Shown here: in pieces, positions 44,801 to 54,400 of the stretch
Numbering within the stretch: the first letter of the stretch is position 1
Layout of the letters: each line of letters starts with the position of its first letter
Origin: Cladopsammia gracilis
Taxonomy: Eukaryota; Cnidaria; Anthozoa; Scleractinia; Dendrophylliidae
NCBI GenBank assembly: GCA_022457155.1
Contig: JAJGOT010000047.1
Coordinates: 662,001-726,000, forward strand
Direction: 5' to 3'
Length of the DNA stretch: 64,000 bases
Notes under the pieces: model-generated
Databases searched by the model: none
What the model was told of the DNA's origin: nothing
What the model saw: the letters and a program-made list of their open reading frames with translations, nothing else
Position numbers and translations under genes: made by a program

Positions 44801-44816
44801 TACTACTGTACAAACT
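38827..44816 (+). CDS. Candidate two-exon gene start within the CACTA-like element
   Basis: Exon 38827-38911 opens at gccgcaATGG and ends gagA|GTAAGT, giving MVRFEMIEPRTLLFQSYMEI then RALENSYE. Exon 44782-44816 (acceptor gtttcttttttcag, donor ctGTGAGT) joins in phase: KLKQTLATTVQT. The next exon is unclear; candidates near 45420-45470 stop within a few codons. The gypsy element occupies the intron. Short exons, so this could be chance; if real it may be element-encoded. Confidence 0.3.
39594..39735 (+). repeat. 5' LTR of Ty3/gypsy element (142 bp)
   Basis: Base-for-base identical to 44048-44189 by eye. It starts tgtagtaacatgaaat and ends ccccgatagaaga. acgta lies immediately before it (39589-39593) and immediately after the 3' LTR (44190-44194), a perfect 5-bp target duplication. 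Confidence 0.95.
39736..39750 (+). promoter_or_regulatory. Primer-binding site
   Basis: tggtgtcagaagtag begins directly after the 5' LTR. Sequences starting TGG at this position pair with a tRNA 3' CCA end to prime minus-strand DNA synthesis. The particular tRNA is not identified. Confidence 0.8.
39844..40407 (+). CDS. gag: Gypsy Gag (capsid part), truncated by frameshift
   Basis: 187 codons from aagATGG. SWRKWKQKFDIYLKATGA is a gypsy capsid-type start, followed by LREKFWLHLKREP and SLDSWVVTVKDRAAECKF. The frame ends at TGA 40405 right after SLEKATKYCP, while the -1 frame, open from 40371, carries on with LKEATKREL. The zinc knuckle that should end Gag is in that second frame. So either a one-base deletion broke a single Gag-Pol ORF, or -1 frameshifting occurs unusually early. 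No good X-XXY-YYZ heptamer is present in the overlap. Confidence 0.9.
   Translation: MAESMPHVRPPETLVISSGNPAHSWRKWKQKFDIYLKATGASTKPDEMKVGLLLNHIGESCLEIYSNFTYLPERDDPAGGEERLPAESSDNYATVLAKFDQYFQKRDPQLMLREKFWLHLKREPTQSLDSWVVTVKDRAAECKFPADFLEQAVRDKLTFSCTEDSYKLKLYDEGADLSLEKATKYCP
40398..43988 (+). CDS. pol: Gypsy nucleocapsid-Pol polyprotein (PR-RT-RH-IN)
   Basis: 1196 uninterrupted codons, open upstream to 40371; no ATG start, so it depends on Gag translation. In order: a C-x2-C...C cluster at residues 44-58, CCHC knuckle C65-x2-C68-x4-H73-x4-C78; aspartic protease CIDTGAQ (D157); RT FSKLDANSGF (motif A), PFGISSAPEHFQ (B), CRMDDIL (C; R447, D449, D450, where Y or H is usual at the first place); RNase H SSDASSFGLG near 595; integrase HHCC zinc site (about 820-855), VGVDFF, DNGPQFD and ANGEVERA giving D-D-E. 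No envelope gene. Catalytic residues are all present. Confidence 0.95.
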   Translation: MSLKEATKRELQESKTAEIEHITQQGNRPDLRYKPFQRSSGKNCGYCNRQHPPGKRNCPAAGVQCNKCNKIGHYASVCRSSDAKTINQVQEDSNLDTGSYATSFSPTFVGRVTMPESYPVNTTSKTEPAEIQQASTADSGWHIKLKIQDHELTWCIDTGAQVSVMPEYLYKETYGALSEPDRELVGAGDVPLKTLGWIPMNLALGEKGVEERVYVVRGASKLLLGIPAIRSLGLIHEIPGTYSIKTIQHEPSADSSPLRFDTKEDIVNQYPTLFQGLGKLDGEHTIHLQENATPFCLTAPRRVPLPLMKKVQEEIERMLQLDVIEPVDEPTDWCSPIVVVPKANGNVRICVDLTKLNQAVRREIYHMPTVEETLGSITEGTVFSKLDANSGFHQIVLNPESSKLTTFITPFGRFMFKRLPFGISSAPEHFQKRMDKELSGIEGVKCRMDDILVRGKDKAEHDQRLKQVLDRLVERGLTLNLEKCLFSQTRLEYLGQIIDSQGIKTDPSKVKAIADMAVPQNIADLRRLLGMVNHLMKFCPNLAEKTKPLRDLLKKENAWIWDMAQQDAFQQLKADMASEQVLALYDPEKETTVSSDASSFGLGSVLMQKQPSGERRPVAYASRSMTETERRYAQIEKEAWALEHWADFLIGMKFKVETDHKPLIPLLSTKLIDELPIRIQRFRMRLMRFNFTIHHVPGKLLYTADSLSRSPLKEEADEASPQNDLHNEVEAYVNAVLVTLPASDQRLDEIRSELMKDDTLRMVMHYVQHGWPEDKRKLYGPIGKYWNERGNLSLHNGLLLRGRRLVIPPKLRPDVLRRLHDGHQGITKTRANAASSVWWHGISEDITKVVRNCAMCEKYRKERIEPMKGTEFPDRPWARVGVDFFQHKDKHYLLAVDYFSRDVEICLISKNVNTAQTVVKMKNIFSRHGIPDILFIDNGPQFDSHEFKGFCVDWGIEHITSSPKYPQANGEVERAVQTMKMILKKSGDEYLALLNYRDTPLHNGYSPAQLSMGRKLRTRVPCHPDELKPKTPDYDHLRKKEKEYRTKMKLNYDRRHRVVEGEQLSPGDRVWIPDLKAEGRVMEEHVAPRSVVIQSPNGQVRRNRRMTRRVLEGSPPIVSHSASREILEPLATRVTMPDITSASRASREAPRNPLVPDSQDEVEEPAKPCGSPQPDRQLTRLRPRAALKRPQRYIDE
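44032..44047 (+). promoter_or_regulatory. Polypurine tract
   Basis: Sixteen purines, a run of A then gagaga, lie directly before the 3' LTR; this is where plus-strand DNA synthesis is primed. Confidence 0.85.
44048..44189 (+). repeat. 3' LTR of Ty3/gypsy element
   Basis: Identical copy of 39594-39735. LTRs are identical at integration, so zero differences over 142 bp implies a recent insertion. Confidence 0.95.
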
Positions 44817-45135
44817 GTGAGTAGACCAAATTTTATGGCATCACAAAAAAGAAAAACATTAGAGCGCAAAAAACGGTCCTTTTTACCCGAACTTACCTGT
44901 CTAACTCGTGAAATTTAAATAGTAAAATAGTTGTAAGTTACTTTTCATCGTGCAGATTATGTTGATTAATGGCCAGCAAAGGAAAGTTCACTTCTGTCAG
45001 TTTATTATGGGCCGTAGTTTTGTCAAGGCAAGACATGTGCTTGCCTCCTGGCAATTTCCTTGCTGAGGTTGTCTGTAATGGAGGCCTTGCTTGGGCTCAC
45101 TGCTGATTAATAGAAGTTGATACGTCTCCTTCGTT
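44325..45135 (+). repeat. Duplicated ~150-bp block (ggccgtagttttgtcaa)
   Basis: 44331-44465 and 44985-45125 share gaaagttcacttctgt, ggccgtagttttgtcaa, gcaagacatgtgcttgcc, ggcaatttccttgctgag and taatagaagttga. Direct orientation, ~650 bp apart, with the candidate 35-bp exon between them. Confidence 0.8.
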
Positions 45136-46002
45136 TATTGGCTAACATTTCGAAAGAACTTAAGTTAGTCCAAATCATCATTTAGAGTGCCAATCTATGA
45201 GAGGGAAAGTTTAGCACCATTTGTTTCATAACTTGTTTTACCACTCTTTACCTGGCTACTAAAGTGATCTAAACTAAGATATTGTTGTTTTTCGTTGTTG
45301 TGTTCTTCATTAACTGTTAGTCGTTTGTTAAAACTGCTTTTCCAATCCTTATAAATGTGTAATTGTAAGCCAAGGAAAATGCGCTTGCTTATACGTAGTT
45401 TTTTTTTTACTATCATGCAGGTTTAAGGAGTTCCGGCAAAGAGCGTGACATCCTTTTATCTTCAGATGGTACGTTCAAATTGAGACATCATGCATGAGGA
45501 TCGACCGGCAACGAACGGGCGAATATAATTAAAGGAGAACTAAGAAAGCCATCATATATGATAGCCAACAAAATGAAATTGTAAAACATTTTGTTTTTCA
45601 TTGAAGTATAATGCATTCATGCAAACATGCAGTGAAATATATATAGCTCCTTTATAGTTTATACGAATGTAAGCAAATGAAATAGAAAGAAAAGTTTTCT
45701 GAAAAAAAAATTGTCATTTTGAAGTTACTCCATAGAACTGTACATTTGACGGTAAGTTTAATAAAGACACAACCAAAACTGTTTGTCAATATGATCCATT
45801 TTAAAGTGTTGTTTTAACTTTCTGAAGGGGTTAAATCTACTTATTTTCCACCTAGCTCGGTTTTCTTTGTTCTTTTCAGGGGAACATATCACATTACCCC
45901 GTTCATTACAGTGTCTGAAAAGCTGGGTGCGGCTTTGATTGTAACAGGGGAGAGGCGGGGCTGAAAACAATAGCTGATAACAATAGCAAAACAAAGGATT
46001 AT

Positions 46003-46127
46003 ATATTCCCCTCAACATATTCCCCTCAACATATTCCCCTCAACATATTCCCCTCAACATATTCCCCCCAACATATTCCCCTCGACATATTCCCCTCGCC
46101 TTAGTCCCCTCGACTTATTCCTCTCAT
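46003..46127. repeat. 13-bp tandem repeat cccctcaacatatt
   Basis: About nine units, the first five nearly perfect, later ones drifting (ctcgacatattcc, ctcgccttagtcc). Similar ggggaa(c/t)atatcacat words at 45880 and 46712 bracket the region. Confidence 0.9.
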
Positions 46128-47209
46128 AATAGAATAACACAAACGGGAAGACAAAATGAGGCGTAACAAGGAAAACGCTCTAGCATCGGTCAATATTTTT
46201 TGTTTACAAAAAAAAGACAACTTCATCAATCATATTCCTACGTAATTAACTTGCCGGTCGCGACCAAAAAGCGAAATGTTAATAATATTATTCGATGGTA
46301 TCGTACCTCGATTCAGGTTTCGGGTCTTCAATAATGTATGCCGCCTCGTTTTACGCTTGAACCTGAATATGTTTCTGCCGCTTTCCCTTGGAAAACACAT
46401 CGCTGCCACTCCATTGATCTTCGAAAGATGAAGGCGGGCAGTTGGGCCATGGCGAGACCACGAGTACTTTTCATACATTTCTTCTCTCTCTCTCCTTCTA
46501 CTCATAACGAAGCAACGTGCTCAATGCAAATTTGGCAAAAGCAAAACATGTTTACCGTCTCGCTTCGTGATGTGCCGTGATCCCAATGCGGCCTTGTGGA
46601 ATCATGCTTTTTTGCATTTGAATTGAACGGAATGTTACTCTCCGAAAAGTTAATAAGTTTCTTTGTTTTAGAAAACCTCACAAGGTGGAAAATAAGCATG
46701 GGTACGCCACGAGGGGAATATATCACATATCCCCTCGCTCCTGGTCAATAACCCTTACTTATTATTTTGAGGTTAAAATAACAATTTTTGTTAACCCATT
46801 TTTTTAGTCAAAATAACAAAAAGTAACTAAAAAAATGGGTTGTCTCAGATGCTACCCGGGTACTTTTTTAAATAGTTAAATTAACAAATTTCAATGGTTA
46901 GCAACCAAATTAATTAAGTTAATTTAACCAAAGATATTGGTTATTGTAACTAAAAATAAACTAGTTAAAACTACTAATATTAAAAGTTAAATCAACATAA
47001 ATATTGAAGTCATAACAACTAAAAAGAAAAGTCAAAATAACCAATCAATAGTTATTTTAACTCATAATAATAAGTTATTTCAAACCAAAAGAAATCAGTC
47101 ATTTTAAACCATTTAAAACGGGTCAAAGTGACTAAAAAAAAGGGGGTTTTCCCAGATGCATTTGGCAACAATTTTAATTGGTTATTTTAACTAGTCAATT
47201 TTTACAGTG

Positions 47210-48411
47210 TGGTGGATGACACTCTCCTCCTTGTTTGTGCTACGCTTGCCAGAGGTGGGGCTGCATATGTGCTCATAGCAACCATGCTTTTGGCGTTTTC
47301 AGTGCCCGCACCTTCACTCATGCCCAAGCTATGTATCAAGGATTTTTCTGATAAAATTTTATCCTCAAAACGAAGCGGCTATTTGCCTTTGCCCCATACC
47401 ATTCACTCGTTTTGTTCTTATTGCCCAGTAAACAGAGCTCAGGCAAGGCAGCACTGGGGGAGTGCTATTTTCAGGGGAAACTGAAAAGGCATTATAGACC
47501 TATATTGAAACATATACAATCCATTACAATACAATACTTGATTAAAAACTCCATTCAAGGGCTTTTCAGTGCAATAGATAGAACATCACATAATTCAGCT
47601 CAGTTAAAGTACAATAATCACAATTAAGTAAAAATATCTATGATAAATATCGGAGAAAGTCTATTAAAAACCTATGTCAGTCTGCATCAGTGTGTAATCA
47701 AACTTTCTGGTGACCACGACGCGCTCGGTGAAATTTCTTACATACCAATTGCAGCTTTCATTTATTTATTTCTGAAAAGTTGAACTACACTGATGAGCAT
47801 TAAAACAGTTTATTAAAATCAAGCATTGATTATATAATAGACACATCACAGATCAACACTAGTTTTACACGACTAGACTTGAATCCCATGAAAAAACAGC
47901 TTCCAATGGTAGGCACCCAGGCCTGGTTTTCACTAGAGACGCAAGCATAAGCACAAGCAAAAGCGTATAAAACTGTTTATTTCAACGTGAAAACGGGCCC
48001 GACGCAAGCTTAAGAATAAGTTAGTATCAACAATTTTCTTTTCCTTATTCTTCTAAATGCTTATATATGTCTTATGCTAGTGAAAACGGAATCCAGTATA
48101 TTTACCACAAGGGAGTGTCGTATCTTCGGACAATAAAAACTACAGTGACTGTCTGCATTCAAAGTCAATTTCCTTATACGCTACTCACAAAAGATATTTG
48201 AACTGTTGAAAATCCTATTTTATTCAATCTATGATAATATTAATACACTATTGCTAAGTCTCCATTGCTGACTCCTCGTCTGGGATGAAATACTTTTCCC
48301 ATGAGAGACATTTTAAAATCTAAAAAGAAAATACATTCAAATTAAATCCAACAATTGTCTGATTGTTATATTTTATTAATCGGGCTGGGCAATGAGCCAG
48401 CCCGATTTGTA
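47210..48411. other. Flank of the CACTA-like element, no supportable gene
   Basis: The frame at 47209-47484 starts inside the element's terminal repeat, so its N-terminus is not credible. The rest is AT-rich and unremarkable. Confidence 0.4.
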
Positions 48412-48480
48412 ATCAAAGGGCTCTTAAAGCCATCTCGTTAATGCGATAGAACGTGAGGTTAATAAAAAAAGAAGAATTGA
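48412..48480 (-). repeat. Terminal fragment of the 340/5900 repeat family
   Basis: Inverted match to the right ends of both copies (aaagggctcttaaagccatc, tctcgttaatgcg). Only the last ~65 bp is present. Confidence 0.7.
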
Positions 48481-48529
48481 TAGTGAATATGGTAAAGATG
48501 TTATTTATTTGATCTCGTCCGCATTGTGT

Positions 48530-49218
48530 TTTAGATTTATAGGAGGTATAGCATAGAGATAGAGTATAGAATGGTTTTGTGGGTGCATGGGGTGGGATTG
48601 GGTGATCGAATGCCACTGAATATGACGTATATGAGAACACGAGAAAGCCCCCAGTCTTCGACTCTTGCTATAAGAGAAATAAAGTGTAGTTTCATGTTCG
48701 TTTTCTAGTCTACTGTAAATTTTTGCACTACAATTTAATCAAAATATTTATAATATCAAAACATACCAAGAGAAATTCAATAAGTACACATTAGCTAACA
48801 TAATGTAGAATTGCAAAATAAAATGGAACGAAAGAGAATGAACCCTGTCTTGTCGAAGTCAATTGCTAATGGACGTTGTACTAAGATTTGCTATCAAGAC
48901 AAGCCTTGTTTGGAACTTTAATTAATGAAAAGAATGGCTTTGAAGCTGAAGTTTCATGGTAAAAACGTTGAGTTGGATTTAGAGGTTATCGAAAAGATTG
49001 GGTGATATGTGATAGGTAATATGTGAAGGTGTATTTTTTGGTGGGAAAAGTAGCATCACTTCAGAATGGGTTTGACGTGTATGTCTTCGTGGGTGTTTTG
49101 TTTGTGATAGTTGGGTTAAATATATAATTTAATTTGTTTACAAATTGTGTGTTTTAGATTTATAGGAGGTATAGCATAGAGATGGAGTATTGAATGGCTT
49201 TGTGGGTACATGGGGTGG
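48530..49218. repeat. Short direct duplication (gttttagatttataggaggt)
   Basis: 48529-48603 and 49145-49219 share gttttagatttataggaggt, atagcatagagat and gtacatggggtgggat-type text, ~615 bp apart. Function unknown. Confidence 0.7.
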
Positions 49219-51477
49219 GATAAGACGAGGCGACTTGCTGCGTGTGTTTATTATACTGAGGACAAGAAAATCTGCCAGGCTTTCAGTGTAGTAATGCAAT
49301 TCCAGTTTCAGTGGGCACATGTAAACACTAACAGACAATGCTTTGAACTCACTTACAAGCCGCTAAGCGGTTAAAATTTCGAGAAACGTTGAATTGCTGG
49401 CAAGACAGTGATTTAAGAAGGTTAATTATTACGTATATACTTGAGTTCAAACATTTTGAATAAATAAATAAATAAATAAATACGCTATTAAGGCGCCTTG
49501 GCGCTAAAAATCCAGCATTCACATTCAATTCAGCGAGCTGCCTCAGAAAAACACCACCTCAGATATGCGTAATATATCAGTATAATTTAAAAACTTTCAA
49601 CTAGGAAGCGGCCAAGCCGCTAAGACATATATGCTTCGTATTGCAAAAAGAACTGTAAGGAGACGGGCGAACTGCAAAGCCGATAAAATAAGCTCATTAT
49701 CTCCACGCGCTATCAATGAACTTCACAGAAGACCGGCCGTTAGTCGCTAATATCATGTAATATACATTGTTTGTACTACAAATATATCGTCGCGTTAAAA
49801 TAAGCTTACAACTCAACTGGCGAACCACTGAGACGCTGTGGTACTAAAATCCCGGGTAAAATGTATACTTTTCACGTTCAATAATCTAAATCAAAGTCCG
49901 TTTTCTTCATGTTCACTTCCTTCGCTCAAACGGCACAGTCGGTGAATCACAATTGGTGATTCGAGAGTAGATAAATTAATAGGTGGCGTAGCAGCGAAAA
50001 TGGGGATCATGGTTGTCGTTGATTCTTGCTGCGAAGGCTAATAAATTGGTTGAAAGGTTGCTTATGTAAAGAGTATTTGCTGTTTATAGTAATTTGATGG
50101 AATCATGAAACAATTTTTTAATTGATTAACGGTTCTTGGCTTGCTTTTTATTAAACAAGAAGCTGTACACAGCGCGAATTGTACATGGCTAACCCATTGC
50201 AGTATTGATTCCCGAGTGTTTTGAGTGCTTTTACGGAGAAACATAAAATTATGTCTGAAAAGTAAAGCTACATATAGTAGCCGACACGATCGCTTACTGA
50301 AATGCAGTTATATAAAACACAAATCGTGTAAATCAAACGTACGTGCGATTCAAGTCACGTAATGACCTAATGCGTGAAATTTCCGGTTGAGCTTTACAGT
50401 CTCGCGCATTACATGTCAGAAGAATGTTCTTTTTTCAAACTCGTATTTTCAAACGCGCATGGTTCACCATTCAAATCCTTTCAATAAGAAAAATTTGTTT
50501 CCATTATACCATTTAAAACAAGCATTGAACGAAGTTCCATTAATAAAACAGGTTCAGAAGAATCGGTGATGAAATAAGTAAGATTATCATAAGAAATTAA
50601 ACCATGGACGCTATTTTCGGAATACAATACGAAATACAATTTTATCAGCTCTACTATATATTGAAACCAATTAAAATAAGAATCTGTACACAGCTTGACA
50701 TCGTGGCGTCTTTATTAAACCCAGTGCATTATTTAGTGCTTTAAGAGCTTTTACTAGTATTCCCGTGTTACTAAATCGCATGCAACCCATGTATAATGGG
50801 TTATTCCAGAAAAGATCCCCCCCCCCCCCCCCCCCAATACGGATGGAATATTTTTTACCCCTCCCCCGCTCGGAATCCCGATTGCCATTAAGTTTTTGTA
50901 GGCCCTAAATAAACAAGAAATTGCATTCAGGAGATCTCAGATTTTCAAAGTTTTCAAATCTTCGGTGATAATTGCTATGAATTGGTCAAACATTTTGTAA
51001 ATAAACGTTGCGTGACGCATTCACTAAAATCTCTCCGTGATTTTAAGACCAAATCGAAATGAAATGTTTGCATAACTTAAAGCTGGTTCTTTAAAAAATG
51101 CTTCGATTTTGCCATCTATAAGTTTTTTTTCCAGGCTTCACAGTTTCTTCAAAGTGTTGTCGCAAAATATTAATACACAATTTTGTTTTATGCAATTTTT
51201 TATGTGTAATGTAATTTGATAGCAAGCTGTTTTTATTTGACCTCTGAATCCAAAATATATTTTCTATAAAAAGTCGAAACATTTGAATGAAACTCATATT
51301 TCCTTGAATGAAAATGTCTTTCCTTTGATTAAAAGAGTCAAACACGTATCAGAATTCAGTGATTTTCTGCTTCTGGAAGTCTTGGCGATTTATTCAGTTT
51401 ATTGTATTCTAATTACGGCGCGGAACGAGAGGAACCGGCTAGCGTCTGCGAAAATACAATAAACATCACAAAATAAT
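49219..51477. other. AT-rich stretch without a supportable gene
   Basis: An (aaat)n run near 49463-49482, several short gcgg...ccgct-type inverted words at 49360-49850 and a 19-nt C run at 50817-50835 are the only visible features. This lies 3' of the minus-strand gene ending at 51478. Confidence 0.4.
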
Positions 51478-54400
51478 TCAATTCAGCAACCTATTTTTTA
51501 TGCTTTCTAAAATTGCTGACTTTTCCTGTGTAATAGAGTCAATGCCAATCTTATCCGGAGAGTTGATTCGCATAATGCTTTCGCTAATAAAAAAAAGCAG
51601 TTCTGAATGGTCAAGGGTACCGAAATGAAATGCTGGCGGCGTTTGGACCGTTTGAATCATGAGTTCGAATCGGCTCATGGTCTACAAACAAACACTTCGA
51701 TTTACAGCTCGATTTTTCACTAAAACCTTTTTCCAAACCACGAAAACACCTAAAATAATCTTTGAAAACAATACTTGGCCACATTTTGTGAAAGCTGTGC
51801 TTGGTAAAGCAGTGAAAAGAACGAGAAAGCTTCGTTTACCTTTCCCACGGATCCAAAGAGCGCACGTACAAACAGAACTGCCTTGACAATCGAGTCGTCC
51901 AAACCGAAGCTATCAGAACTGTCTTATCGTACAGCAATCTGGTGAACTCGGCACAACTTCGCGCTTCGGAAAGTCGGACTTACTTACACAGGTGACAACA
52001 TAGTGGTTACTAGTAACCTAGTAACCACAAAAAGCAATTTAGTCAGTAAAAATCGACATTAATATGACACGCATTCCCCAGTCCATAATCCACAGAAGTC
52101 CAGTCCCGAAGTCCAAATGGTTTTTATTAAATATGATGGGCTGAAGTAACGACGCTGTTTTGCCGTGTGTTTCTATTGTTCTTTCTTGAAAAAAGTCTTG
52201 AAATTACTCACCACAGGCAGCGAGGACTGCTCCGATACAGACATTACAAAGAATCGGCAGTAAAAAGGGAAGTAAATTGACAATATGCTTATCAGTGCGA
52301 GAGATCGATGTTTGTCATTTTTGCCTCGGAAGAACTCTGATTAAAAATAGCTCTTAGTTTTTTCAGAATCGCGACAAATCCGGCCTCAAGTTATATGCTG
52401 TGTATAAAAGCAACGTTCACCGCGATGGGAGAAATACAGGACTGACTTATACAGTGTACACCAATAAGACCAAATGACGGAAAATGTTTGTCATGCGCAT
52501 GCGTATCAAACATTTGTCTTATATTTCAATGTACCATAAGAAAAGAAGCAATTTATATTTTAATAATTTAAACAAGATAAGAAGATGTCCGACATGGAGA
52601 AGAGTTACTCCTTTCATTCAGTCATCGTACTTGCAAACCAATTAACAAATCGACCGCATTTTTCCATGGTCTATACTCTCATCGACCATAGAAATGACGT
52701 CATAAAATGTTCAAAACTCAAGTGGAACCACGAGCCGTTAGGCGAGTGGTTTCACTGCCAAGTTTTGAACATTTTATGGCGTCATTTCTATGGTCGATGA
52801 GAGTATAGACCATGGAAAAATGCGGTCGATTTGTTTTTTACAATAACAAACTTGAATAACTGCGAGCGCCGAGCGAACGAGTTTGCGGAAATCATTTTAG
52901 AAAATCAAGATAAATAACGTAACACTGACAAACTGCTGCAAAATGTTTTTGCGTGGGGAATAATTAAAGCCTTAACTTTTTATGTGACGAAAAAGGCTCA
53001 CACAAAAATTCTCTTCAGCTTAAATCATCGCTAGAATCTTTTAATATAAATTTTAACACAGAAAAACAAAGAGCCGTTATTCGGCAAATTTTAGAGAACC
53101 GCGCTCGGCGATAATCGCGAAATAGAGCACAATAACCTCACACGAAGTCAAATATAAAATTACTAGGCACAGTTTACAAAGCTTACCTTTTTCAAATTTG
53201 AAATATCTTCGAATAATCAGATGAATCTTTGCTCCAAGTTGTTTTCGGCTCAGTTTTAGTTCTACGGCTTCTGATTCCGTGGATTTTCCCGTGAAACTAC
53301 AAGTTTTTTGTCCTTTTTGCTTCGCACTTAATTCCAGGCAAGTTTAGCTGATTGTAAATTAAATTTAACTGACGAGAGAGCATTCTTTTCATTGAAGAAT
53401 TCCAGTTTTAAGTGCATTTTTCACTGTTTGAAGAACCCGTAGCGCCAAAAGTTTGACAAAACTCACCGTGTTGCGTTACCTGTTACGTCATTTTCATGGT
53501 CTATACTCTCATCGACCATAGAAATGAGCCAATCAGCGCGCGGGAATTCACACAGTTATTGTAAAAATTACTATTGAATGTTTTATAAATGAAGGCTGTA
53601 CCACAATGAAGGTAGTCATTCTTGTGAAAATAATATATACCTGACGTGAACATTACTAATGTGAGTAGGGTTGTAGGAGACGCTGTCGTGACACTGCAGT
53701 AACGATGTTTTGCCGGAAGTGAGAGTAGCCGGAAGTCACTAAACCGCAAAGTTGTGAACCGGAAATGCACAATTTAAAATATGCGTGAATAAATTTGCAT
53801 GCAAAATCGTGACACAAAAAAAAATAAAAAAAAATAAAAAGAAGAAAAACGAAGCCCATTTTATAACTCATGCCGCTACGCGCATGAGTAATAAAGAAAA
53901 GAAAAAAAGAAACACGGAGCCAATTTTTTAACCTCATGCCGCTTCACGCATGAGTAATCGTCTGCCGGCAATGTTTGGCAATGATATGGAAACCAGCCTT
54001 TTTTCATTATAATGAAAAAAGCTAAATCAAATTTCTATCAGACTGAAACTTTATGTTTTATAATGGTAAGTATGAGAAAAAGGACAACATTTTGTAGTTT
54101 CAAAAACATGTGTTGGCTGCTTTTTAGATCTTACAGGAATTTTGAGTCTATTTCAAAAGCATCCGTTTGGAAAGGTCGTTACCAAAGCGCCGGGAATACA
54201 TCATTAAAGAGGTTTGAGAATTAAGTCAAGGAGTTCTCAAGAAGGGAAGGGTGGGCATAAAATACATTCTAACCGACCAGATTTACCTCCTTAAGTTGCC
54301 CTCGTCTAATTCCGTGCAACGCAGCGGGCTTTATTCCTCCATGCTTTTTCTTGTAATCAATCTGTAATTCGTCTGGAAATGGAGTATCCCGACTTAATTT

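Larger units (their letters stand above)
37633..47209 (+). mobile_element. Candidate CACTA-like (EnSpm) element, ~9.6 kb including nested gypsy
   Basis: Left end cactctaaaaatggactagt and right end (complement) cactgtaaaaattgactagt are inverted over ~28 bp, continuing ttaaaataac. About 0.5-0.6 kb inside each end is filled with variants of gtcattttaaccatt / tagttattttaact, including three ~100-bp tandem units at 37861-38165. CACTR ends with subterminal repeats are typical of CACTA elements, whose 2-3 bp duplication would be hard to see (tg on both sides here). No transposase recognised. Removing the gypsy insertion leaves ~5 kb. The two ends could also be separate elements. Confidence 0.45.

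Noticed and set aside
48254..48319. Possible minus-strand terminal exon (acceptor attttctttttag, 21 codons to TAG)
   Set aside because: Too short to distinguish from chance, with no partner exons on minus up to 51.4 kb.
52367..52478. Possible plus-strand terminal exon (acceptor ttagttttttcag, 36 open codons to TGA)
   Set aside because: Short, no in-phase partner found upstream, and it lies in an intron of the minus-strand candidate gene; open by chance is likely.
52585..52800. 71-codon frame MSDMEKSYSF...
   Set aside because: Its second half is the arm of a perfect foldback element.
53190..53335. Minus frame ending at a GTAAGC donor (ELKLSRKQLGAKIHLIIRR)
   Set aside because: An in-frame stop lies upstream, no acceptor fits, and its phase does not join the 51478-60162 gene; could be an element-borne exon, but unsupported.
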